DNA of 64,000 bases from Chitinivibrionales bacterium (GTDB lineage: Bacteria; Fibrobacterota; Chitinivibrionia; Chitinivibrionales; FEN-1185). The notes below the pieces were generated by a model, which saw only the letters and a list, made by a program, of their open reading frames with translations, did no database searches and was not told the DNA's origin. Within the stretch, counting starts at the first letter, position 1; each line of letters starts with the position of its first letter. The stretch lies in NCBI GenBank assembly GCA_035516255.1, contig DATJAL010000009.1, positions 18,492 through 82,491 of the forward strand, written 5' to 3'. Shown piece by piece: positions 53,104 to 63,094 of this stretch. The position numbers and the translations under genes are program-made.

Positions 53104-54558
53104 ATGATACAGCGAAAGACGGGATTTCTCCTCGTTGCCGTGGCGGCGGCCCTTTTTGCCTCTCAGAGCTATTCTCAAGACACCGCAAAAGCCGCATCGG
53201 GAAATTCGGCGGTACCGCCTGCGGCAAGCGCCAGGCAGGGTGCGGCGTCCGCGCCTGCCGAAAATAAAACCGCACCCAAGGACACCGCGGCGAAAACGGC
53301 GGCGCCGCAAACGGCCGCCGCTGCGGCAAAGGACACCGCTCAAAAGGCCGCGACCCCCGCAAAGCCAGCCGCAACTTTACAAAAAAAGAAAACGGTGCAG
53401 GAAGACATCATGTCCGAAGACGAGGAGATGCTCATCCCGGAAAAGGGAGTGTCCCAGCCGGTAAAAAATGCGCAACCCGCAAAAACCGACACGGCCAAGG
53501 TGGCGGTGCAAACGGCTGCCGATACCGCAAAACCTGCCGCGGCTACCGCGGCAAAGCAGGCGGTGAGCCGCGATACGGCAAGAACAGCGGCGGCTCCGGC
53601 CGCGGCGGACACGTCGGCCAGGGCAACGCCAGCGCCTGCCGCTGCGGCACAGCCGCCGGCAGCGCCGGCAAAGACCATTAGAATAGAAGAGGCCCGTCCC
53701 ATCAATTTTGCCAAGAACCTCAAGGAATACCGCTCGCCAAAACTTGCCATGCTCCTGTCCCTGTGCATTCCCGGCCTGGGGCAGGCATACATTAAAGATT
53801 ATTGGCGGGCTGGCGTGTACGTGGTTGCCGAGGCGGCCGTCATCGGCGTCAGCGTGTTGTACTCGAGCAAGGGGAAGGACAAATACAACCAGGCAACGGC
53901 ATTCGCGAACGGGAGATTCTCGGGCGACAAGATGAAGACTTATTACAATGATCTGAAAAATTTCCTCATTTCAGATGGTGTGCTTGATTCGGGAGGTATC
54001 CAGACAGCGCTCGATAACATTTCCGGGGACGGGCTTGTAAGTTTCATGCACGCCTGCAGCACAAAAACGCAGGATTTCTACCGCGACATCCAGGACAAGG
54101 CCTATACGCAGGGATGGAACGATTGCCAGCCTACGCTCGCGGAAATACAAAATTATGCGACCCCGGGCGGGCAGCTTCAGGATCAACCTAATTACCTGTA
54201 TAAGTATTACAGAAACAACGACTCGCTCGGCCTGTCGTATTACATCACCATCAAGAACAAGGACAACGGCGCTACCATAGCTGATGGCGACATGCAATAC
54301 GGCTATTCCGCCGACCAGCGCACGTACCGTACGCTCATGTCGCAGTCCAACGACAATTACAAGACCGCCACCACCGTGCTGTTCCTCCTCCTCATCAACC
54401 ACGTGGTGAGCGCGGTGGACGCCTTGATAAGTGCGAATGTTTACAACGCGGACCTGCTCGGCAAGCAGACGTTCTGGCACCATATCGACCTGCAGACCGG
54501 CGTTGCGGGCCGCGACATGCTGATCGCCCCCGGAATCACCATGAACTTTCGGTTTTAG
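53104..54558 (+). CDS. DUF5683-domain protein with long Ala/Pro/Lys/Thr-rich N-terminal region
   Basis: 484 aa from ATG 53104 (signal peptide LLVAVAAALFASQSYSQ). Residues about 25-200 are low complexity: Ala, Pro, Lys, Thr and Asp with repeated AAKDTA-type words. The DUF5683 domain follows (SPKLAMLLSLCIPGLGQAYI, DYWRAGVYVVAEAAVIGVSV), with several hydrophobic segments. The C-terminal half is Tyr/Asn-rich and ends ITMNFRF with a terminal Phe. DUF5683 proteins are common in Bacteroidota-type and related genomes; no function is established. It ends 2 bp before a paralogue. Confidence 0.75.
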   Translation: MIQRKTGFLLVAVAAALFASQSYSQDTAKAASGNSAVPPAASARQGAASAPAENKTAPKDTAAKTAAPQTAAAAAKDTAQKAATPAKPAATLQKKKTVQEDIMSEDEEMLIPEKGVSQPVKNAQPAKTDTAKVAVQTAADTAKPAAATAAKQAVSRDTARTAAAPAAADTSARATPAPAAAAQPPAAPAKTIRIEEARPINFAKNLKEYRSPKLAMLLSLCIPGLGQAYIKDYWRAGVYVVAEAAVIGVSVLYSSKGKDKYNQATAFANGRFSGDKMKTYYNDLKNFLISDGVLDSGGIQTALDNISGDGLVSFMHACSTKTQDFYRDIQDKAYTQGWNDCQPTLAEIQNYATPGGQLQDQPNYLYKYYRNNDSLGLSYYITIKNKDNGATIADGDMQYGYSADQRTYRTLMSQSNDNYKTATTVLFLLLINHVVSAVDALISANVYNADLLGKQTFWHHIDLQTGVAGRDMLIAPGITMNFRF

Positions 54559-54560
54559 CC

Positions 54561-55292
54561 ATGCCGCACCGCGCCATCATCGCCGTGATCCTTCTTGCGA
54601 CCGCCTGCCTGTTGCCGGCGCGGGCCCAGGTGACTGTCGAGCAGGACGTCACCACCGATACCGTCGACCTGTTCGCGAAAAACGCCGCCGCGCCGAAAAA
54701 ATCGGCCGTGCTCGCCATGTGCGCGTCCGTGATCCTTCCCGGCCTCGGCCACCAGTACCTCGGCGACGACGCCAAGGCGCTCATCTATTATTCCGCGGAG
54801 GCGCTGTTCATCTTCGGCGCCATCGCATGCGACCATTATTCGAAAACGATTTTCAACAGCGCCAAGGCGTACGCGTGGGAGCACGCACAGGCCCAGGGCG
54901 GACAGGGCGCCGACGACAACTTCTGGAACAACGTGGGCCAGTACGACGAGTCCGACGGCTATAACGAGAACATGGCGCGCGGCTACAACGAGCAGATGGA
55001 ACTCATCTACCGCGACCAGGAAAAGGACTACCTCACGCCCAACCTGCAGTGGCATTGGGACGATCCCGCCAACCGTAAAACATACAACGGCTTCTTGCAG
55101 CAGTCCCTGAGCTGGCAGGTGGCATCGTCGTTTTTCCTCGGCGCCATGGTGCTTGACCGCCTCGTAGCGTTCATCGACGCGCGGGTAACGGCAAAGAACA
55201 TGGAGACAAAGGCGCTTTCGTCAATCAAATTTGTTCCCCAATACGATCCGCAGGCGCGGGCCTCGGGTTTGACGTTGAATATTAGTTTCTGA
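54561..55292 (+). CDS. DUF5683-domain protein, short paralogue
   Basis: 243 aa. Signal peptide (AVILLATACLLPARAQ), then the DUF5683 core KKSAVLAMCASVILPGLGHQ and LGDDAKALIYYSAEALFIFG, homologous to the IPGLGQAYI block of the preceding gene. The middle is soluble and Tyr/Asn-rich; a second hydrophobic segment (SSFFLGAMVLDRLVAFIDA) precedes the end, which closes LTLNISF with a terminal Phe. It lacks the low-complexity N-terminal region of its neighbour. The pair is probably co-transcribed. Confidence 0.75.
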   Translation: MPHRAIIAVILLATACLLPARAQVTVEQDVTTDTVDLFAKNAAAPKKSAVLAMCASVILPGLGHQYLGDDAKALIYYSAEALFIFGAIACDHYSKTIFNSAKAYAWEHAQAQGGQGADDNFWNNVGQYDESDGYNENMARGYNEQMELIYRDQEKDYLTPNLQWHWDDPANRKTYNGFLQQSLSWQVASSFFLGAMVLDRLVAFIDARVTAKNMETKALSSIKFVPQYDPQARASGLTLNISF

Positions 55293-55468
55293 TCAAATAT
55301 TTGGAAAACCTTCCCTTCGCAACGCATCCACTGCGGTATGCCGCTGCGCGGCGATTAAAAAAAATGGGGATTTTTATCCCTGACGGCAAGGGCAAACAAC
55401 ACGATAAAGCGCTGTGAGGACACCTTACTCTTTAGGAACGATACAATGATCGTCTTGTCGGGCCCTGA

Positions 55469-55648
55469 TCACATTCCCATATGTTTCAACAGCCCGAAAA
55501 CGATAAACACCGGCCACACGATCGCCTTGAGAAAACCCAGCACGCCGACCCAGAACGTTGCGGCATGGGAAAGATAATAAATCACCGCGCCGATGAAGCC
55601 AAGGCCGTACACGGCGCCGGAACCTGAGTTATGGTAGGATCTGCTCAT
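55469..55648 (-). CDS. 59-aa conserved small membrane protein
   Basis: Minus-strand ATG at 55646-55648, preceded by an ideal ACAGGAGGACAACC, encodes 59 residues ending with TGA at 55469-55471. The first half reads GSGAVYGLGFIGAVIYYLSH and the second FWVGVLGFLKAIVWPVFIV, two membrane spans. This pattern belongs to a very short family widespread in bacteria, usually annotated hypothetical, with function unknown. The perfect ribosome site and family match make it a real gene despite its size. Confidence 0.85.
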   Translation of the reverse strand: MSRSYHNSGSGAVYGLGFIGAVIYYLSHAATFWVGVLGFLKAIVWPVFIVFGLLKHMGM

Positions 55649-55687
55649 GGTTGTCCTCCTGTAAGTGGTGTCGTATCCAAATGTAAA

Positions 55688-55870
55688 TTATTTCATGGTT
55701 TTGTTTTGAGATTGTATGAATTTCATTGATTGTTTAAAATACTCTCTAACATTTAAGCATAAATGTTTCTTCCAATTTTCTCCGGAGTCATTCCTTGAAT
55801 TCGCCCATTCTGCTATTGCATAGCCAATTCCTTCTTCCAGCAAATAACCCTGAGTTTGGCCGCGGGGGTT
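55688..55870 (-). pseudogene. 3' fragment of an unidentified gene, truncated at a family C repeat
   Basis: The minus strand reads a protein-like frame (GYLLEEGIGYAIAEWANSRN, then WKKHLCLNVREYFKQSMKF) down to TAA at 55688-55690. No ATG, GTG or TTG start with a ribosome site opens it; the frame runs back into the 53-bp family C repeat at 55871-55923. It may be a gene remnant cut by the repeat. The rest of 55649-56090 is AT-rich with no gene. Confidence 0.35.
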
Positions 55871-55923
55871 GTTACAATGAGCATTTTCTTTAGCGGGTCT
55901 GAGGGCCGGCCAGGCCCTTCCAT
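55871..55923 (-). repeat. Dispersed repeat family C, copy 2 (53 bp)
   Basis: GTTACAATGAGCATTTTC through GGCCAGGCCCTTCCAT matches 39516-39568 at 46 of 53 positions, including an inner palindrome AGGGCCGGCCAGGCCCT. Confidence 0.7.
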
Positions 55924-56090
55924 ATCTTGAATTTGTATTTTATTTTACGATCACTCTTCTCGCATTGCATTTATTTGTATTATTTACATCCAACAAAAAC
56001 AATCAGCCTCACCCGTATTTAGGATATATTTTTTACATTCATCAGCAGTGTCATTTCAACAAATCAAAAATTTAAACAAAATAAAATCTC

Positions 56091-58056
<1,966 letters not shown>

Positions 58057-58071
58057 AACAAGTATTAAATC

Positions 58072-58228
58072 TGGGCGCCCCGCCGAAGACGGCGGCGGCC
58101 CTCCTTCCGGGCTCGGCCTTCGGCCTCGTTGCCGGACCGCCCGAAGTCGCCTGCGGCGAAGGGTCGGCCGGCAATTCGCTTTAGCTCACCCTGCAGTCCG
58201 GCCTGGCGCGGCGGCAGGCACGCGTTAG
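58072..58228 (+). repeat. Dispersed repeat family A-like element, copy 5 (mosaic)
   Basis: Contains CCTCCTTCCGGGCTCGGCC, GGGTCGGCC and GCAGTCCGGCCTGGCGCGGC, similar to family A blocks but rearranged, with ACGCGTTAGTGACC at the right. Nothing coding is seen in 58057-58344. A short palindrome CCCCGACCCCGGTCGGGG lies at about 58301. Confidence 0.45.
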
Positions 58229-58344
58229 TGACCCCGGAACAATGGCGCCGTCGAGCTGTAATTTATCAAATAAGGGAGCAAACAATACCTATCATGTCAT
58301 CCCCCGACCCCGGTCGGGGACCCATTTTCCTAAGATATATCATC

Positions 58345-59052
58345 ATGAACCTGATCCTTCTTTATCAATCAGATTTTACCGATACATCGCTGGTTGAATT
58401 AAAAGGCCGGAGATTAAAGCACATGCTTGAGGTGCACCGGGCAAAACCGGCAGACACGCTGCGCGTGGGATTGCTTAACGGGAAAGTGGGGACGGGAACG
58501 GTTGAATCAATTGATTTAAAATCCTGTAGAATGGAAGTCGTGCTTGATCAGAATCCTCCGCCGCCATTGCCGCTCACGCTTCTGCTCGCCCTTCCCCGGC
58601 CAAAGGTGCTCAGAAGAATCGTCGAGGCCGTCGCCTCGTTCGGCGTCAAGCACCTTTACATAATAGAAACATGGCGGGTTGAAAAGAGCTTTTGGAAAAG
58701 CCCGTTGATAAAAAAGGAAAGCCTCGAAGACCACTGTGTGCTGGGCCTTGAGCAAGCTTGCGATACGGTGATGCCCGAGATTGAATTCAGGCGGCGGTTC
58801 AAGCCGTTTGTCGAGGATGAGGCGCCCGAAATAATCAAAAACACCCGCGCGCTTGTGGCGCACCCTGTCGCGGAGCAGAATTGTCCTTATCATGTCAAGG
58901 AGCCGATAACGCTGGCGGTCGGCCCTGAAGGCGGTTTCATTCCGTATGAAATTGAGCTGTTGAAGAAGCAGGGATTTGAGGACGTCAATTTTGGGAAAAG
59001 GATTTTACGGACAGAATGGTTTGTTCCGGCAGTGGTAGGAAGGCTGTTCTGA
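58345..59052 (+). CDS. rsmE: 16S rRNA (uracil-1498-N3) methyltransferase RsmE
   Basis: 235 aa from ATG 58345; the open frame extends upstream through repeat DNA and is not credible there. N-terminal PUA-like domain (LKGRRLKHMLEVHRAKPADT), then a SPOUT knot domain with RVEKSFWKSPLIKKES and the SAM-binding ITLAVGPEGGFIPYEIELLK. It methylates U1498 in the decoding centre. Last core gene before the cassette array, ending 47 bp from the first attC. Confidence 0.93.
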   Translation: MNLILLYQSDFTDTSLVELKGRRLKHMLEVHRAKPADTLRVGLLNGKVGTGTVESIDLKSCRMEVVLDQNPPPPLPLTLLLALPRPKVLRRIVEAVASFGVKHLYIIETWRVEKSFWKSPLIKKESLEDHCVLGLEQACDTVMPEIEFRRRFKPFVEDEAPEIIKNTRALVAHPVAEQNCPYHVKEPITLAVGPEGGFIPYEIELLKKQGFEDVNFGKRILRTEWFVPAVVGRLF

Positions 59053-59099
59053 GGAAGCTCGGTTGGCGGTTCTATCGGGGGTAGAGGTTAATGAAATAA

Positions 59100-59237
59100 C
59101 GATAACGTTGAGCCGCTGGTGTAATGCGCCGTAAAATCCTTTGTTTTAGGTTCCCGTTCGTACTTTGAGCCTTCTGAGGAATTGAAGAAAGCATAAGCAC
59201 GCGCATAGCCAGTCGGTGCTTGAACGACATGTTATGC
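59100..59237 (-). other. attC site 1 (distal end of array)
   Basis: On the minus strand it starts GCATAAC (59231-59237), continues GTCGTTCAAGCACCGACTGG, and ends CCAGCGGCTCAACGTTATCG (to 59100). The GTTCAAGC / GGCTCAAC inner boxes are typical of attC. It differs from the main family of this array, and 138 bp separate the outer boxes. It is the attC of the methyltransferase cassette. Confidence 0.7.
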
Positions 59238-59255
59238 ATGGTTTTTGGGGTGTCT

Positions 59256-59924
59256 TCAATTCTTTTTTAAGTATACATAAAGACTAATTCCCATTTCTTT
59301 GATTTCGTATTCTTTAAATAATGTTTGCAAAATTAATTTGTTAAAACTATCCTTATTATAAGCTGCATTTTTAAGAAAAGATTTAAAAGCAAATTGCATA
59401 AATAATTGGTCAAATCCTTTTAAATTCATTTCCTTTATTGATTTGTCAAGTTGCTCTGAAGATGCGCCTTTATTCATATCAATTATTAAAGCTGCTCCGC
59501 CACTTTTTAAAACCCTGTACATTTCGCTTAATGCTTTGACTGGTTCCTTAAAATTCTTAAATGCAGCAGTACAGATAATAAAATTAAACATGCAATCAGG
59601 ATAAGGCATTTTAGAAACATTACCTTGCTGAAAATTTATGATAACGCCGTGTTCTTTTGCATTCTTAAGGGCAATGTTGACGAAATCGTTACTAATGTCC
59701 AAGCCGTAATTATTGTATGTGCCTAGTTTTGAAAGCTCAATGGATAAATAGCCAGGACCTGGTGCTACTTCTAGAATTGAATCGCCGCTTTTAGCACATT
59801 TTGCCACTTCTTTTGCGTAAGACCTCATTTCCTCAAGTCTGTGTGTTCGAGAATTGTTATCATACCATTTTGCCATAAAACCGTTGATACCAAGGTCGTG
59901 AAAACGGCGGAAAAAACTCATCAT
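59256..59924 (-). CDS. Cassette-borne class I SAM-dependent methyltransferase
   Basis: 222 aa. Motif I SILEVAPGPGYLSIELSKLG, an acidic NYGLDISNDFVNIALKNAKE, motif for post-I QQGNVSKMPYPDCMFNFIIC, and VLKSGGAALIIDMNKG, all of a Methyltransf_11/25 domain. The acceptor is unknown; the C-terminal 60 residues are variable. It is strongly AT-rich and the last cassette of the array. Confidence 0.85.
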   Translation of the reverse strand: MMSFFRRFHDLGINGFMAKWYDNNSRTHRLEEMRSYAKEVAKCAKSGDSILEVAPGPGYLSIELSKLGTYNNYGLDISNDFVNIALKNAKEHGVIINFQQGNVSKMPYPDCMFNFIICTAAFKNFKEPVKALSEMYRVLKSGGAALIIDMNKGASSEQLDKSIKEMNLKGFDQLFMQFAFKSFLKNAAYNKDSFNKLILQTLFKEYEIKEMGISLYVYLKKN

Positions 59925-59977
59925 AGAATCACCCTCTTATCTTACTGCGTTAAGAACGTGGAAATTGTTTTTTAATA

Positions 59978-60136
59978 TTTACGATCGTGCTAATATGCCG
60001 GGCCTTGTGCTGAGCCCGTCGAAGCATACGACCGCATTTTCATTCTGCAAACCACCAATCTTGTATGAAGAACCGAGCGACCGCGAACCAAGGGTGTTTG
60101 CAAATGCGAAGGTCATGATTTAGCGCCTTGTTAGGC
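59978..60136 (-). other. attC site 2 (main family, with insertion)
   Basis: Shares GCTAATATGCCGG, ACGACCGCATTTTC, AAACCACCAATCTTGTATGA and GGTCATGATTTAGCGC with sites 4, 5 and 6. A stretch of about 24 bp (TTGTGCTGAGCCCGTCGAAG region) is inserted near the left arm. R'' is GCCTAAC (60130-60136); the R' side is degenerate (CGTAAAT). Confidence 0.75.
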
Positions 60137-60148
60137 CTGCTCTTATTC

Positions 60149-60739
60149 TTACTTTTCCTTAACCGTATTCCCAACTATTAATTTGGACCCTGAATTTGCA
60201 AGAAGCCAAGCTGTAATTGCTAATATATTTATCTTTTGAATCAACCCAAATACATGTACGCTTTTGTTGTTAAAAAGCAATAAAATCAGCCCCAACAATG
60301 AAATCGTTAAAAGCGAAGTTATCAGTGAATACGTTTTGAAAGTACCAGATTCTATCTTTCTGGCAATTAGAAATACGGCAATTGGAAAACATGTAAATTC
60401 GGATAAGGCAGCCCAAACATGTATTTGACCACCAATAGTAACGGTTTCGCCTATATCCATTTTCATTAACCCAATAATTATAACACTTATTCCAGCCAAA
60501 ATTAATAACAAAGACCCAATCCGGGCTAATCCTACATTTAGCCCGATTAATATTTCACATATTCCAATTGCAATTAGTCCGATAGTAAGTACCATTAAGA
60601 ATTCACCTACTGCAAATCTGCTTAATGGCTCTGACAGGAAACTTAGTTCTGGCCTAAGAAAATGAATAATGATTGACGCAACCAAGAAGTAAAGAGCACA
60701 AGCGAAAGCGATTACCATTTTGATATTGATCTTCTGCAT
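60149..60739 (-). CDS. Cassette-borne DUF998-type membrane protein
   Basis: 196 aa from ATG at 60737-60739, chosen because GGAGAAGAAGAAA precedes it and the longer frame runs through attC site 3. Six transmembrane helices; the first loop has ELSFLSEPLSRFAVGEFLMV, the LSxxA(V)G pattern of DUF998. The function of this family is unknown. Its own attC is site 2: the cassette 5' box GTTAGAC matches R'' GCCTAAC with one change. Confidence 0.75.
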   Translation of the reverse strand: MQKINIKMVIAFACALYFLVASIIIHFLRPELSFLSEPLSRFAVGEFLMVLTIGLIAIGICEILIGLNVGLARIGSLLLILAGISVIIIGLMKMDIGETVTIGGQIHVWAALSEFTCFPIAVFLIARKIESGTFKTYSLITSLLTISLLGLILLLFNNKSVHVFGLIQKINILAITAWLLANSGSKLIVGNTVKEK

Positions 60740-60754
60740 TTTCTTCTTCTCCAG

Positions 60755-60844
60755 GTCTAACGCCCGCGATAAGCCGCGAGCTGCAGTGGAACTATTCCTA
60801 AAAACAAGCACTGCAGCTCGTCGGTCTTTATTGCGTTGTTGTGC
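60755..60844 (-). other. attC site 3 (short, different family)
   Basis: 90-bp near-perfect hairpin: GCCGCGAGCTGCAGTG pairs with CACTGCAGCTCGTCGG around a 24-base loop. On the minus strand R'' is GCACAAC (60838-60844) and R' is GTTAGAC (60755-60761). Size and symmetry match a compact attC. Confidence 0.8.
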
Positions 60845-60956
60845 CTGCCTTTTCTTCCATTTCATTTCTTGGTTCAGATACCTTCATGGCCAATATGATA
60901 TCACTCGTTATGCCAAATGCTACTATCGGAATCGCAGAAATATATACAGATAACAT
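60828..60956 (-). CDS. 42-aa cassette ORF overlapping attC site 3
   Basis: ATG at 60954-60956, four bases after the stop of the 118-aa gene, encodes MLSVYISAIPIVAFGITSDI and an acidic tail, stopping TAA at 60828-60830 inside attC site 3. Overlap of a 3' end with attC is usual in cassettes. A related frame containing FGITSDII lies just upstream of the 118-aa gene. One hydrophobic helix; function unknown. Confidence 0.45.
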   Translation of the reverse strand: MLSVYISAIPIVAFGITSDIILAMKVSEPRNEMEEKAGTTTQ

Positions 60957-60959
60957 GAC

Positions 60960-61316
60960 CTATACCAAATCATCAAATTTATCATTGCTTGAAATTGGCG
61001 TGTTGTCTTGAGATACCTTTTCCAAATCTCTCTTGTTTCGTTGCTTGACTAAATATCGAGTTATCCAAAAACAAATGCCACAAATTATTATGGTTGGGAT
61101 TACCTCAACCAAAAAAGCAATAAGTGAGTGGTTGGGAAAATAGTTTTTTATGGTAGATATGCTGTAGAACTGGGTAAGAATTATTGCCATTAACTTAAGC
61201 AAGACAAATATAGATACGATTGGAATAATCGCCAGTAGTTTCTCGATTCCCCTACCATATTTCAACGAATAGGCAATAACGACAATAATCGCTATTAGGG
61301 CCGGAATTGCAGCCAT
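60960..61316 (-). CDS. Cassette-borne small membrane protein
   Basis: 118 aa with three transmembrane helices (about 3-18, 27-50 and 68-88) and a charged C-terminal tail (RYLVKQRNKRDLEKV). No family is recognised. It shares its cassette with the 42-aa ORF: the cassette is bounded by GTTGTGC at attC 4 and by GCACAAC at attC 3, which are exactly complementary. Confidence 0.65.
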   Translation of the reverse strand: MAAIPALIAIIVVIAYSLKYGRGIEKLLAIIPIVSIFVLLKLMAIILTQFYSISTIKNYFPNHSLIAFLVEVIPTIIICGICFWITRYLVKQRNKRDLEKVSQDNTPISSNDKFDDLV

Positions 61317-61334
61317 ATGTAACCCTTCCGCATT

Positions 61335-61421
61335 TCAATATTCATTTGAGCCTGGCAGATATTCAATTTTCACGACCACTATGATGTCACTCGTTATGCC
61401 AAATCCTACCTCCGGTGGGAC
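61335..61421 (-). pseudogene. Fragment related to the 42-aa cassette ORF
   Basis: An open frame after a stop codon reads PPEVGFGITSDIIVVVKIEY to TGA at 61335-61337, without a start codon. It shares FGITSDII and the flanking DNA word TCACTCGTTATGCCAAAT with the 42-aa ORF. It suggests a partial duplication inside one cassette. Confidence 0.4.
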
Positions 61422-61504
61422 TCATCAAGCGACATGACTGTTGTTACACATTACTTATGCCAATTCCCAGCCGTGGCAAGGCTCAGTTGCCAATTGTTTT
61501 CGAG

Positions 61505-61642
61505 GCACAACGCCGCACTAATATGCCGGATTACGACCGCATTTTACCGCCGCAAACCACGAATCTTGTATGAAGAACCTACCGCCAGCGAACCAAGGGT
61601 GTTTGCAAATGCGGACGGTCATTATTTAGCGCGTTGTTAAGT
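61505..61642 (-). other. attC site 4 (main family)
   Basis: 138 bp. On the minus strand R'' is ACTTAAC (61636-61642) and R' is GTTGTGC (61505-61511). Arms GCGCTAAATAATGACCGTCC and GGCATATTAGTGCGGC pair imperfectly. Sequence is closely similar to sites 5 and 6. Confidence 0.85.
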
Positions 61643-61718
61643 ATATTTGATAGCAGCGTAAACAAATTACAAGTAGTTGTTCAGAAAGCCCTAAGTAGTT
61701 CTCTTAAACTTCCTGGTA

Positions 61719-63053
61719 TCATTTCCGAACGAACGCAAAAAGACACTTGGAATTTCCGTAAATACTCCTGCAGGTTACTAGGTACATTCCGTTGGGAAAT
61801 TCGAAATTCGGAAAGGATACACTGCCGTTTGATACATGTGTCGAAAACGACCGAACTAGCCGGCCGTTGGGTGAATGGATGGATATCTCAAGCGCCGTGC
61901 CGTTGAGCCATTGAGGAAAACCAATGGAAATTTTGGTCCCGGACTGATGAATAGATATCAACTGTTTGTCTTCGGCGCTTGAACTTGGGTTAAAGACAAT
62001 ACCCAAGCTGGCTGGCGTGGATAAAATTGTTCCGTGTGTCCCTACGATTACGATACAATTTGTATTGGAAACAACTGACAGCAGTGTTTCCTTGACGGCA
62101 TTTCCCTCATTGGTCCACGTAGTGCCTCCATCAAAGAACAAAATCGTTCCTGAATCGCCTACTATCACGAATCTACTTCCCGTCCAGGTGACGGCGTTGA
62201 GGTTGTTGTCTTTTAGCGTGCCGGAGTCGGGCATGCCTATTTGAGTTGGAACGGTATGGTGTACCCAATTTGTGCCATCCAGGGAAGTCAAGACTTCCGG
62301 CATTGACGACCATTCGCAGAAGGCAGAAAAGGACCTTGGGCCGACAACCGCGAATGAGGTGTCGGTCCCGCCGACGAAACCGGAGCTCCCTCCAAGGGAA
62401 GAGTCTACGCTGGTCCAAGTGATGCAATCCTTGGATGATGAAATTCTGTACTGGTACGACTCGCCTTGCACGAGGGAGCCCCTGCAATAGCACACCCATG
62501 AGCACCAATTGTATTCGTTCTGGAAAAGGACGAAATAGGATCCTGACCAGCAAATTGATTGTATGGTGGTTGGAAATTGAAGATTTGTGCTGTCAATGGG
62601 GCCTGGTGCTGTTCCCAGAGTCCATGAGCTGCCGTCTTTTGAAAGGACAAGACTGTTGCTTCCGTAACTGGCAACAAATTGGCTCCCGGACCACGCAACA
62701 GCACCTATTCTCGCATTCGGCAAGCCGACATCGATTTTCTGCCAAGTCGACCCATTGCCGGAGTAAATGAGAGCTCCGGAGTCTCCGCATGCCAACGCCC
62801 GCGTTCCCGCCCAGGTCGCGGCCAACAGGTTTCTCGAAGTACCCGAGACTTGTTTTGTCCATGCCAGGCCATCTCCAGAGGTCAGAACTACGCCGCTATC
62901 CCCGACGGCAATGAATTCTTGGCCAGACCAAAGAACAGAATGAAGCGTTGCAAATGTTCCAGATACGCTTTGCGTCCAGGCATTTTGCGTTGCGGAAAAT
63001 GCTTGTAAAAAGCATAGCATGAGAAGCGTCGTGATTGATAGTAATGTTTTCAT
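61719..63053 (-). CDS. Cassette-borne secreted repeat protein with sorting-type C-terminal tail
   Basis: 444 aa, signal peptide MKTLLSITTLLMLCFLQAFS. Residues about 25-350 hold repeats of the pattern W-S-G-x-x-F-(I/V)-A-V-G-D-S-G (SVLWSGQEFIAVGDSGVVLT; AVTWTGSRFVIVGDSGTILF), as in BNR/Ycf48-like beta-propellers. The last 75 residues resemble the type IX/FlgD-like tail seen in core genes: ISIHSPNGRLVRSFSTH, then FPNGMYLVTCRS. It is probably exported to the cell surface. GC is higher than in other cassettes. Ligand unknown. Confidence 0.8.
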   Translation of the reverse strand: MKTLLSITTLLMLCFLQAFSATQNAWTQSVSGTFATLHSVLWSGQEFIAVGDSGVVLTSGDGLAWTKQVSGTSRNLLAATWAGTRALACGDSGALIYSGNGSTWQKIDVGLPNARIGAVAWSGSQFVASYGSNSLVLSKDGSSWTLGTAPGPIDSTNLQFPTTIQSICWSGSYFVLFQNEYNWCSWVCYCRGSLVQGESYQYRISSSKDCITWTSVDSSLGGSSGFVGGTDTSFAVVGPRSFSAFCEWSSMPEVLTSLDGTNWVHHTVPTQIGMPDSGTLKDNNLNAVTWTGSRFVIVGDSGTILFFDGGTTWTNEGNAVKETLLSVVSNTNCIVIVGTHGTILSTPASLGIVFNPSSSAEDKQLISIHQSGTKISIGFPQWLNGTALEISIHSPNGRLVRSFSTHVSNGSVSFPNFEFPNGMYLVTCRSIYGNSKCLFAFVRK

Positions 63054-63094
63054 TTTTGGCTGCCTTTCCCAAATGAATTGAATTACTGGTCCCT

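Noticed and set aside
58129..58344. 72-residue N-terminal extension of RsmE
   Set aside because: It translates a mosaic repeat; the ATG at 58345 matches the family start.
60740..60865. N-terminal extension of the DUF998 cassette protein
   Set aside because: It would be translated through attC site 3, while ATG 60739 has a good ribosome site and starts directly at the first helix.
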